The position numbers were made by a program, and so were the translations under genes. Below the pieces are notes generated by a model. It saw nothing but the letters and a program-made list of their open reading frames with translations. It was not told the origin of the DNA and ran no database searches. Source: Streptomyces sp. KL109B (lineage in GTDB: Bacteria; Actinomycetota; Actinomycetes; Streptomycetales; Streptomycetaceae). From it: a DNA stretch of 64,000 nucleotides. Positions 51,061 through 58,475 of this stretch are shown piece after piece (the first letter of the stretch is position 1; the number at the start of each line of letters is the position of its first letter). Location of the stretch: contig NZ_JASERL010000004.1 in the NCBI RefSeq assembly GCF_030766935.1, forward strand, positions 372,001 through 436,000, given 5' to 3'.

Positions 51061-52197
51061 GGACTCCGCACCGCATGAGCCGCACGTGTAGATGCGTTCA
51101 CCCAGCGGCAGTGCGTGCTTGGCTCTCGCTTCGCACTGCGCGCAGTCCATCGTGGTGTACGCGGTATGCACCAGGCGGATGTCCCGCCGGTGCTTGCGGC
51201 CCATCTCCAGCAGGGCCTGCTTGGTGGCGCCGATGGCGGCGTCCGCGGCCTTCCTGGCCATGGTGGTCTTTGCGAGAAACTTCGGGCGGAAGTCCTCCAC
51301 CGCGATCGCGTCGTGGTCGCGCACGACCTTCTTCGCCCACTTGCGTCCGGCGTCCTGGCGCTGACGGGCGACCTTCCTGTGAGCCCTGGCGCGCTGCCGC
51401 TTCGCCTGCCGGTAGCCCTTCGAGGCGGCCTGGCCCTTCTTGGGTTTGCGGCGAGCCATCATCCGGTCATAGCGGCACAGTTTCGTCTGCGCCTTCCTGC
51501 CGTGTTCGGGATGCGGCAGGTCATGGGCGTCGCTGGTGGTGGTCGCGGTCTCCCGAACCCCCCAGTCCACCCCCAGCACCCGGCCGCCCGTGGGTAGCGG
51601 CTCGATCGGGGCGGGGACGACGAAGGAGCAGTACCAGTGCCCCAGGCTGTCCTGGTAGACACGGACCGACGACGGATCGGCCGGCAGTTCGCGCGACCAC
51701 ACCACGGTCAGCGTGATGCCGCCCGCCAGCTGAAGGCGCCCCTCCTTCAAACGGAAGCCGCGCCGGGTGTAGTTCAGCGAACACCGCGTCTCCCGCTTGC
51801 ACTTGAACTGCGGCATGCCCGCCCGCTGCCCAACGGGCAGATGCTCGCGGATGTCCTTGAGCGCCTTGGCCCGCGCCCGGCCGAAGTCCCGGATGATCTG
51901 CTGCTGCGGCACCGTGGAGCCCGCGCGCAGCCACGGCGTCACGCGGCGTGCCTGGGTGAGCATCCGGTCAAGGCCCGCCGGGCCACACATCGCCTTCTCC
52001 TGCGGGTGCGCCATGTTGTGCTCGTGGACGGCGCGCACCTTGGCCACGCACTCGTTCCACACCCAGCGACAGCGGTCCCACTCCGCCGCCAGCGCCCCAG
52101 ACGCCGTGGCTGAGACGCGCAGCCGGTAGGTGTACCGGGCCTGCCCCGCGCCACCCGCCTCCGCCCCGGCGTCCGTTTCCACCGCCCGTACCGCCAC
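50953..52197 (-). CDS. tnpB: RNA-guided endonuclease TnpB (IS605 OrfB)
   Basis: 414 residues, normal length. The N-terminal helical/wedge region includes YRLRVSATASGALAAEWDRC and a QFKCKRETRCSLNY stretch. The RuvC nuclease triad is intact: Asp about 211 in RVLGVDWGVRET, Glu about 301 in IAVEDFRPKF and Asp about 382 in SPRDKNSARV. The zinc finger is intact, with CAQC (about 352-355) and CGSC (about 372-375). It is probably active as a guided nuclease that helps the element persist. GTG 52197 start; a more downstream start is possible. Confidence 0.93.
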   Translation of the reverse strand: MAVRAVETDAGAEAGGAGQARYTYRLRVSATASGALAAEWDRCRWVWNECVAKVRAVHEHNMAHPQEKAMCGPAGLDRMLTQARRVTPWLRAGSTVPQQQIIRDFGRARAKALKDIREHLPVGQRAGMPQFKCKRETRCSLNYTRRGFRLKEGRLQLAGGITLTVVWSRELPADPSSVRVYQDSLGHWYCSFVVPAPIEPLPTGGRVLGVDWGVRETATTTSDAHDLPHPEHGRKAQTKLCRYDRMMARRKPKKGQAASKGYRQAKRQRARAHRKVARQRQDAGRKWAKKVVRDHDAIAVEDFRPKFLAKTTMARKAADAAIGATKQALLEMGRKHRRDIRLVHTAYTTMDCAQCEARAKHALPLGERIYTCGSCGAESPRDKNSARVMLLRAGLLPAGDDGGRPLGTQFPEAA

Positions 52198-52480
52198 ATC
52201 CCCGCCCTCCCCCGAGTCTGCGAATCCCGAGCGCCCTGTTTGCCTCTGTCCCGCCGGGCGACCGTACCCGCGCCCTCCACCGGCCCGCAGGACACTTCCC
52301 TGCGATCACCCCCAACAGCGAACCTGTGCACGCGTGTTCACATTCCCGGCTCCGCCCGGACAGCCGTGGGCGCTCCGCGCCCCGAGGAGCGCGGTACAGC
52401 GACGCGCCGCGTCGCTAACCTGAGACGCGATTCCTCCCCGGCGTGAACGCCGGGGCCTCCTCGCAAGACACCAGGTGAAC

Positions 52481-52576
52481 ATGTACGCCGACACATTCGC
52501 CACGCTGGCCGATATGGCGGTCTACGGCCAGAAGGCCCGTGCGCTGATCGTCAGGGCCCTCGACTCGCTCGTGTAG
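52481..52576 (+). CDS. Short open frame beyond the transposon left end
   Basis: 31 codons read as MYADTFATLADMAVYGQKAR and so on, with AGGTGAAC before ATG 52481. If the transposon is removed, this ATG would follow the end of the type VII hypothetical gene by about 15-20 bp, so it may have been the next gene of that operon. No family recognised. Existence as a protein is uncertain. Confidence 0.35.
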   Translation: MYADTFATLADMAVYGQKARALIVRALDSLV

Positions 52577-52666
52577 TCCGCGCGCAATCCGGAGCAATCC
52601 GCTGGGAGTTGAAGACCCCGCGTTCCTAGCGTGGTCGAGAACGGACCACGCGAGGGGACTGCGCCG

Positions 52667-52879
52667 ATGACAGCGAAGACCAAGGCACCCGCAACTGACG
52701 CGATCGACGGGGACGTTGGGTACGTCACGTTCACCGAGAGCAGTCCCGACTGCGAGAAGTGCGGAAAGTTGATCAACCCTCTCGACCCCGCGCGCCGGAT
52801 CGACCGGCAAGGGGGCGGCGAACCGGAAGTCGTGTACTGGCACAACTTCTGTTTCCGCCAGGTAAGGCCCCGGTCGTGA
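52667..52879 (+). CDS. Small Cys/His (zinc-knuckle-like) protein coupled to radical SAM gene
   Basis: 70 residues. A flexible N-terminus (TAKTKAPATDAIDGD) is followed by a putative metal site: CEKC at about 29-32 and H-x2-C at about 59-62 (YWHNFCF), like half of a LIM/zinc-ribbon module. ATG 52667 follows GAGGGG. Its stop overlaps the GTG start of the radical SAM gene, so the two are co-translated. It could be a substrate, a peptide-presenting partner or a regulator of that enzyme; nothing in the sequence decides. No family recognised. Confidence 0.6.
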   Translation: MTAKTKAPATDAIDGDVGYVTFTESSPDCEKCGKLINPLDPARRIDRQGGGEPEVVYWHNFCFRQVRPRS

Positions 52880-53826
52880 CCACCTTCGCGGATGGGTACG
52901 GCCCTCATTCCCGTGAAGCGAAGCCCGCCCGGAACCGACTGGAATTCGCGTGGCTGGAGATTACGGGACTCTGCAACGAGTTCTGTGACCACTGCTACGC
53001 CGACTCCTCCCCAAAGGGAACGCACGGCACGATGACCGTGGACAACTGGAAGCGGGTACTTGACCAGTTGGCAGCTCTGGGCGCCGGTGACGTCTCGTTC
53101 ATCGGCGGAGAACCGACCCTGCACCCGCACCTTGCGGAGCTGATCGCGCACGCCCACGGGGCCGGTCTGGGCATCGAGGTGTTCTCGAACCTGACCTGCG
53201 TCAGCACTCTCCTATGGGAGACGTTCAAGGCGTACGGGGTCAAACTCGCCACGTCGTACTACTCGGATACGGCCGCCGACCACGACCAGGTGACCCGGCT
53301 CCGGGGTTCGCACAAGCGGACCCGCGAGAACATCGCCAAGGCGCTCGGTTCGGGTATCCCCCTGCGAGGCGGAGTCGTCGCCGTGAACCAGGGCCAGCGC
53401 GTCGAAGCGGCAGCAAAGGATCTCTTGGCACTCGGTGTGGAAACCGTCGGCGGAGACCGGACGCGGGCGTTCGGACGGGCCGGTCAGGGGTCCGCGCCGA
53501 CCGTCGAGGATCTGTGCGGGCACTGCGCCCACGAGAAGTGCGCCATCGGCCCGACCGGCGACGTGTGGCCGTGCGTGCTGGGACGGTTCCTCCCTCTGGG
53601 GAACGTACTGGAACTGCCACTCGCCGACATCTGGGGCGGTGCTCAGAAGGCACGGGTGACGGCCGAGATCACCGCTGTGCACGGAGAGGGGGCGCAGTCG
53701 TGCACGCCTCCGCAGTTCCTGCCCATGTGCGGGCCGTGCTCTCCCTGTGTCCCCTCTGTGGGGCACTGCGACCCAAGGGAGGCAGACGCGGCGGCGGAGA
53801 CGGCTACGCTCGGCCCACCCGCCTGA
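52876..53826 (+). CDS. Radical SAM enzyme with SPASM-like C-terminal cysteine region
   Basis: 316 residues. The [4Fe-4S]/SAM motif is CNEFCDHC (Cys about 33, 37, 40) after FAWLEITGLCNEFC, with the SAM-binding GGEPT at about 77-81. The C-terminal part has CGHCAHEKCAIGPTGDVWPCVLG and a second set CGPCSPCVPSVGHC, so at least eight cysteines could hold auxiliary clusters as in SPASM maturases. Such enzymes modify peptides or small molecules. It is translationally coupled to the 70-residue Cys/His gene. No precursor peptide, peptidase or transporter is recognised nearby. Substrate unknown. Confidence 0.88.
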   Translation: MTTFADGYGPHSREAKPARNRLEFAWLEITGLCNEFCDHCYADSSPKGTHGTMTVDNWKRVLDQLAALGAGDVSFIGGEPTLHPHLAELIAHAHGAGLGIEVFSNLTCVSTLLWETFKAYGVKLATSYYSDTAADHDQVTRLRGSHKRTRENIAKALGSGIPLRGGVVAVNQGQRVEAAAKDLLALGVETVGGDRTRAFGRAGQGSAPTVEDLCGHCAHEKCAIGPTGDVWPCVLGRFLPLGNVLELPLADIWGGAQKARVTAEITAVHGEGAQSCTPPQFLPMCGPCSPCVPSVGHCDPREADAAAETATLGPPA

Positions 53827-53853
53827 CCCGCCGAGACCACTGGGAGTGCGCAC

Positions 53854-54201
53854 ATGCACGATCACGGCGACGACTTCGGCCCGTGGGACACGGACGGCAA
53901 CGCCAGTGCCCCGCGGCGCACCGATGAGGAATGGGCGGCCATCGCCCGGTACATCAGGCACGCCGCGAACAAGGTTGGCCCTGAACTTCCGCTGTGCCTT
54001 CCTGGCGAGCCCCAGCAGTGCGGGCGGACCGCTCAGCAGCATGTCCTGGCGTGGGCAGCGCACCTGAAAGCGGCGGCCCACCACCTGATCGAGCGGGCCG
54101 CCCCCAGCAGGGAGCGGGGCACTCACGCCGCCGGTCCCTTGTACCAGCGGCAGTTGGCCGAGCTGCGGGAGCACAGCGCCCGTTCGCACGTCCAGCAGTG
54201 A
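53854..54201 (+). CDS. Hypothetical protein downstream of radical SAM gene
   Basis: 115 residues, not recognised. A His/Asp-rich start (MHDHGDDFGPWDTDG), then a helical body (RTDEEWAAIARYIRHAANKV; QQHVLAWAAHLKAAAHHLIERA) and a polar tail. No signal peptide or cysteine motif. It begins 27 bp after the radical SAM stop, with GGGAG upstream, so it may belong to the same transcript. A role cannot be assigned. Confidence 0.6.
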   Translation: MHDHGDDFGPWDTDGNASAPRRTDEEWAAIARYIRHAANKVGPELPLCLPGEPQQCGRTAQQHVLAWAAHLKAAAHHLIERAAPSRERGTHAAGPLYQRQLAELREHSARSHVQQ

Positions 54202-54339
54202 CCCGTACCGGTTCCCGGCCCGCATGGGGACCGCCGAAGGCCAGCACGTGGACGCACCCCCACCCCCGGCGTACTGTGGGCAGCGCCCCAAACCTCTGAC
54301 TGAGTCAAGCGTCCGAGCCGCGAGGTAGGTGGATGTGCA

Positions 54340-55275
54340 ATGACCGTGCACGACATCCGGTCCTTCAACCGCTTCTATACGAACGTCATCGGCGCGCTCG
54401 ACTACAGCCGCCACCTGTACGCCCCGTACACCCTCACCGAGTCCCGCGTGCTGTACGAGCTGGCACACACGGAGAAGGTGGATGCCGCCGATCTGCGGCA
54501 GCGGCTGAGCCTGGACGCCGGGTACTTGAGCCGGATTCTCAACAAGTTCGAGCGGGACGGGCTCGTCGAGCGCGGTTCGTCCGAGCGGGACTCGCGGCGC
54601 CGTCGCATCACGCTCACCGCGCGCGGGCGCACCACGTCCGAGCTGCTGGAGGAGCGTTCGCGGGAAACCGTCGGCGCGCTCCTCGCCGCCGTGCCCGCCG
54701 CCGACCGCGCCCGCCTGTCCGAGGCGCTGCGCACCGTGCGCGAGGTGCTCGGCGACGGCCGCGCGGCCCCGCACCCCGAGAACGTACTGCTGCGCGAGCC
54801 GGGGCCCGGCGACCTCGGCTGGATCGTGGCGCGCAACGCGGCGCTGTACGCCGCCGAGTTCGGCTGGAACACCGACTACGAGGGCCTTGTCGCGCGGATC
54901 GTCGCCGACTTCGCCGAGGATCACGACCCGCACCTGGAGCGGGTGTGGATCGCCGAGTTGGACGGGCGTCCCGTGGGGTGCGTGATGTGCGTACGGGACG
55001 AGGCTCCGGGCACGGCCCGGTTGCGGCTGCTGCTCGTGGAGCCGGAGGCGCGGGGGCTCGGCATCGGGGACCGGCTGGTGCGGGCGTGCGTCGACTTCGC
55101 GCGCGGGGTCGGGTACCGGGAGATGGTGCTGTGGACGAACGATGTCCTGAAGTCGGCCCGGTCCATTTACCAGCGGCACGGGTTCGTGCTCGTCGGTGAG
55201 AAGCCGCACCGGTCCTTCGGCGCCGATCTCATCGGACAGGACTGGAAACTGGGCCTGCATAGGACGGCGGACTGA
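54340..55275 (+). CDS. MarR-type regulator fused to GNAT acetyltransferase
   Basis: 311 residues. About 1-145 is a MarR winged helix domain (TLTESRVLYELAHTEKVDAADLRQRL; GYLSRILNKFERDGLVERGSSERDSRRRRITLT). About 148-311 is a GNAT domain (LRLLLVEPEARGLGIGDRLVRACVDFARGVGY; KSARSIYQRHGFVLVGEKPH). This bifunctional arrangement is known in actinobacteria, where the acetyltransferase half may act on small molecules or protein. ATG 54340; the isomerase gene follows 17 bp later and may be co-transcribed. Confidence 0.9.
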   Translation: MTVHDIRSFNRFYTNVIGALDYSRHLYAPYTLTESRVLYELAHTEKVDAADLRQRLSLDAGYLSRILNKFERDGLVERGSSERDSRRRRITLTARGRTTSELLEERSRETVGALLAAVPAADRARLSEALRTVREVLGDGRAAPHPENVLLREPGPGDLGWIVARNAALYAAEFGWNTDYEGLVARIVADFAEDHDPHLERVWIAELDGRPVGCVMCVRDEAPGTARLRLLLVEPEARGLGIGDRLVRACVDFARGVGYREMVLWTNDVLKSARSIYQRHGFVLVGEKPHRSFGADLIGQDWKLGLHRTAD

Positions 55276-55292
55276 AAGGTAGGGTCCGCCCC

Positions 55293-56093
55293 ATGAAGCT
55301 GGCGTTCTCCACCCTCGGTGTCCCCGGTCTCCCCCTCGACGACGTCCTCGCCCTCGCCAACGCGCACGGCTATCACGGCGTGGAACTGCGCGCCCACCCC
55401 GAGGAGCCGGTGCACCCGGGTCTCGGCCGGGAGCAACGGGCCGACGTCGCCGCCCAGTTCAAGAAGTCCGGGGTGGAGGTCCTCGGCGTGGCCGGGTACG
55501 CGCGCGTGGCCGCGCCCGGCGACGACGGGACCGTGCTCGACGAGGTGCGCGCGCTGGTCGACCTCGCGCGCGACCTGGGGGCTCCGTACGTACGCGTCTT
55601 CCCCGGCGGAGGCGAGGAGCAGGGGCCCGAGGAGGCGGACGCGACGGCCGCGCGGCGGTTGGGAGTTGCCGCCGAGTACGCCGCCGATCGGGGCGTACGG
55701 GTGTTGCTGGAGACGCACGACTCGCATCGCACCGGGGCGGCGGCGTCCCGCATCCTCGGCCTCGTCGGGCACCGGAACGTGGGCGCGCTGTGGGACGTGA
55801 TGCACACGTGGCTCGGCGGCGAGCAGCCCTTCTCGTCGTACGCGGCGCTGTCCCCCTACCTCGGATACGTACAGGTCAAGGACATCGCCGGGGCCGAGGA
55901 CAAGACGCCGATCGGGCTCGGGGCGGGGGTGCTGCCGCTCGGGGAGTGCGTGGAGGTGCTCAGTCGGGAGGGCTGGGACGGGTGGCTGTGCTGGGAGTAC
56001 GAGGCGCGGTGGTATCCGGATGCGGAAGCGTTGCCGGGGTTGCTGGAGGCGGGGCGGGAGCACCTTGCGCGGCTGCTGACCGAGTCGGCGTAG
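55293..56093 (+). CDS. Sugar phosphate isomerase/epimerase (TIM barrel)
   Basis: 266-residue xylose-isomerase-like TIM barrel. It opens MKLAFSTLGVPGLPLDDVLA. Ligand candidates: GVELRAHPEEPV (Glu), VLLETHDSHRTG (Glu/His), VGALWDVMHTWLGG (Asp/His), GYVQVKDIAG and GWLCWEYEARWYPD (Glu). ATG 55293 has AAAGGTAGGG upstream. It lies 17 bp after the MarR-GNAT gene. Its 3' end (55960-56093) is overlapped antisense by the extended EamA frame. Substrate unknown. Confidence 0.87.
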   Translation: MKLAFSTLGVPGLPLDDVLALANAHGYHGVELRAHPEEPVHPGLGREQRADVAAQFKKSGVEVLGVAGYARVAAPGDDGTVLDEVRALVDLARDLGAPYVRVFPGGGEEQGPEEADATAARRLGVAAEYAADRGVRVLLETHDSHRTGAAASRILGLVGHRNVGALWDVMHTWLGGEQPFSSYAALSPYLGYVQVKDIAGAEDKTPIGLGAGVLPLGECVEVLSREGWDGWLCWEYEARWYPDAEALPGLLEAGREHLARLLTESA

Positions 56094-57072
56094 CCGGTAC
56101 ACGTCGTCCGTTCCCACGCCTCGGGGCTCCGCCCCGGACCCCGCTGCTCAATCGCCGCAGGGGCTTGATGGGGCCGGCCCAATCCAGCCCCGCCGGCGTT
56201 TGAGGCGCGGGGTCCGGGGCGGAGCCCCGTGACGTCAAGGTGACTCCGCCGACCAACAAAATCGCCGCACACCACTTCAGCGCACTCATCGGCTCCCCCA
56301 GGAACACCGCCGCCGCCGACATCCCGAACACCGGCACCAGCAACGAGTACGGCGCCACCGTCGACGCGTCATAGCGGCGCAGCAACCGGCTCCACGCCGT
56401 GAAGCCGAAGAGTGTCGTGACCACGGCTACGTAGACGATCGCCCCGGCACCCGGAAGGTCGAGCGCGGCCAGCGCTTCGGCGTCGCGCGTCGGGCCCTCG
56501 AACACCAACGACAGCGCGAGCAGCGGGAGTACCGGAACCGCGCTCGACCACACCATGAACGCGAAGGGCGCGGGCGGCGACGCCTTGCGGGTGAGGACGT
56601 TCGACACGCCCCAGAAGGCCGCCGCGACCAGGACGAGCCCGAACGCGCCCAGCGGGCCCGAGCCGCCGCCCTCCTCGACCGCCGCGACCGCGATGCCGGA
56701 CAGTGCCACCACCATGCCCAACACCCGTACGGGACCCGGGCGTTCGCGCAGGAACGCGAACGCGAGGAGCGCCGTGAAGACCGCCTGGGCCTGGAGGACC
56801 AGGGAGGACAGGCCGGCCGGCATCCCCACGTTCATGCCGACGAAGAGCAGCCCGAACTTGCCGACGCCGAGCGCGAGCCCCACCCCCACCACCCAGCGCC
56901 ATGCCACCCTCGGCCGCCCCACGAGGAAGATCGCGGGCAGCGCCGCGAGCAGGAAGCGCAGGGCGCAGAAGAGCAGGGGCGGGAAGTGGTCGAGGCCGAT
57001 GTCGATGACGACGAAGTTCACGCCCCACAGGGCGGCGACGAGGACCGCGAGGGCGGTGTGCGCGGGTTTCAT
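55960..57072 (-). CDS. EamA/DMT-family transporter with repeat-derived C-terminal extension
   Basis: 370-residue frame. Residues 1-280 are a complete ten-helix drug/metabolite transporter (LAVLVAALWGVNFVVIDIGL; SSLVLQAQAVFTALLAFAFL; GLVLVAAAFWGVSNVLTRKA; SLLVPVFGMSAAAVFLGEP). From about residue 281 the frame runs through the inverted dispersed-repeat pair at 56121-56232 (RGSAPDPAPQTPAGLDWAG, then PIKPLRRLSSGVRGGAP) and on into DNA antisense to the isomerase gene. The 89-residue tail is not part of the family. It is a probable exporter or importer of small metabolites, divergent from the LysR gene. Confidence 0.85.
   Translation of the reverse strand: MKPAHTALAVLVAALWGVNFVVIDIGLDHFPPLLFCALRFLLAALPAIFLVGRPRVAWRWVVGVGLALGVGKFGLLFVGMNVGMPAGLSSLVLQAQAVFTALLAFAFLRERPGPVRVLGMVVALSGIAVAAVEEGGGSGPLGAFGLVLVAAAFWGVSNVLTRKASPPAPFAFMVWSSAVPVLPLLALSLVFEGPTRDAEALAALDLPGAGAIVYVAVVTTLFGFTAWSRLLRRYDASTVAPYSLLVPVFGMSAAAVFLGEPMSALKWCAAILLVGGVTLTSRGSAPDPAPQTPAGLDWAGPIKPLRRLSSGVRGGAPRRGNGRRVPATPTRSAAAQGAPAPPPATPATLPHPDTTAPRTPSTATRPSPPD
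56121..56232. repeat. Inverted pair of dispersed repeats (copy f)
   Basis: 56121-56169 (TCGGGGCTCCGCCCCGGACC...) and 56186-56232 in inverse orientation, separated by 16 bp. It lies between the convergent isomerase and EamA genes and could form a large hairpin ending both transcripts, yet it is open in the EamA frame. Confidence 0.88.
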
Positions 57073-57187
57073 GCGTCGAGGATCACCGGCGGCGACCCTT
57101 TAGCACCAGCGATGATTGCTGCATGGTTGGATGAAGCAGCGCTACAGGAAAGCGACGTCACAAGAACAACCCAGGAGGCCGGACGCG

Positions 57188-58108
57188 GTGTTGGACCTTC
57201 AGCGGCTGCGCGCCCTGCACGCCGTCTCCGTGCACGGCACCGTCGGCGCCGCCGCGACCGCCCTCGGCTACACGCCGTCCGCCGTCTCGCAGCAGATCGC
57301 GAAGCTGGAGCGGGAGACCCGTACCGTGCTGCTCGAAAGAGAAGGCCGCGGCGTCAGGCTCACCGACGAGGCGCGGCAACTCGCCGAGACCGCCCGCGAG
57401 TTGATGGCCATCATGGAGCGCGCCGAGACCGGCCTTGAGGAGCGGCGCGGGGTACCGGCCGGGCGGCTGACGATCGCCGCGTTCGCCTCGGCCGCGCGCG
57501 GGCTGCTGCCCGGCGCGCTCGCGGATCTCGCCGCCCGGCATCCCGCGCTCGACACCCGGCTCTCCGAGGTGGATCCGCACCTGTCGGTGGATCTCGTGGC
57601 GAAGGGCGCCGTCGATCTCGTCGTCGCGCACGACTGGGACATCGCGCCGCTTCCGGCGCCCGCCGGGGTCGAACAGGCCGTCATCGGGGACGACTTGTGC
57701 GATCTCGTCGTACCGGCGGCGCACCCGCTGGCGGGGCGTGACGCGGTGCGGCGCGAGGAGCTCGGGGGTGAGCGGTGGGTGTCGCAGCCGCCGGGGCGGG
57801 TGTGTCACGACTGGCTGTTGCGGACGATGCGGGCCGCCGGGTTCGAGCCGCTCATCGCGCATCAGGCCGAGGAGAATCCGACGTTGGCCGCGCTCGTCGC
57901 GGCGGGTCTCGGCGTCGCGGTGCTGCCGCGGCTTGGGCGGGGCGCGCTGCCCGAGGGGGTCGTCGCGGTGCCGCTCGACCCGGTGCCGAGGCGGCGGCTG
58001 TACGCACTGTGGCGGGCCGGGACCTCGCGCCGACCGGCGGTACGGGCGGTCGTCGAGGCGTTGCGCGCGCAGGCGGACGAATGCCTGGTTCCGACCCCGG
58101 CTCCGTAG
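57188..58108 (+). CDS. LysR-family transcriptional regulator
   Basis: 306 residues. HTH LDLQRLRALHAVSVHGTVGAAATALGYTPSAVSQQIAKLERETRTVLLEREG at the N-terminus is standard LysR. The effector domain follows (GRLTIAAFASAARGLLP; LVAKGAVDLVVAHDWD; ENPTLAALVAAGLGVAVLPRLG). GTG 57188 has AGGAGG 9 bp upstream. It is divergent from the EamA gene (about 115-bp gap) and so likely controls it (inference). This is a common LysR/exporter pairing. Confidence 0.92.
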   Translation: MLDLQRLRALHAVSVHGTVGAAATALGYTPSAVSQQIAKLERETRTVLLEREGRGVRLTDEARQLAETARELMAIMERAETGLEERRGVPAGRLTIAAFASAARGLLPGALADLAARHPALDTRLSEVDPHLSVDLVAKGAVDLVVAHDWDIAPLPAPAGVEQAVIGDDLCDLVVPAAHPLAGRDAVRREELGGERWVSQPPGRVCHDWLLRTMRAAGFEPLIAHQAEENPTLAALVAAGLGVAVLPRLGRGALPEGVVAVPLDPVPRRRLYALWRAGTSRRPAVRAVVEALRAQADECLVPTPAP

Positions 58109-58393
58109 CGGTTCGGGGCTGGCCACCGCCGCCCCGTTCACCCCCTCCGCACCGATTTCACGAAATCGCCGAATCTCGGGAACCCGGTCCCGCATGCTTC
58201 CGTCAGAAGGACACGCTGCCGGAGAGTCACCGCAGTGCGGTGTCGGCATCGCTGCTGGCTGCGAACGCTGACAAACCCTCTCCGCCGCCTGCGGCCGGCA
58301 GCGTCGCCGTCACCGGTGCGCCCCCTCCAAAGCGCCGGTGACGGCCCCTCCTTCCGGACCACCGGACTCCAACTCCCTTACCTGCGCGGACTC

Positions 58394-58422
58394 TTGACCG
58401 GCAGAAAGTTTCCGGATATCCG
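58394..58422 (+). promoter_or_regulatory. Probable promoter with palindrome over -10 region
   Basis: TTGACC (58394-58399), a 17-base spacer and TATCCG (58417-58422) sit 54-82 bp before the glycosidase start. The -10 lies in the perfect palindrome CGGATATCCG (58413-58422). The rest of the 367-bp gap (58109-58475) shows only an inverted repeat GTCACCGG/CCGGTGAC near 58308-58341. Confidence 0.5.
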
Positions 58423-58475
58423 TTGCGCGCGGAAGTAATTTTCAGGCTCCGCACCTCCTCCGGAAGGAGCGAAAC

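Larger units (their letters stand above)
50914..52470 (-). mobile_element. TnpB-only IS200/IS605-group element
   Basis: Inserted element reading on the minus strand. The right end is near 50914: hairpin-rich GAATCC...GGATTC with CCCTTCCCTTCAGGGAGGGG-type arms (50916-50947), terminating in TTCAA. The left end is near 52436-52470, with hairpin CCCCGGCGT/ACGCCGGGG (52436-52455). No transposase TnpA is present, so movement would need help in trans. Exact left boundary is uncertain by several bases. No target duplication is expected for this class. Confidence 0.8.
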
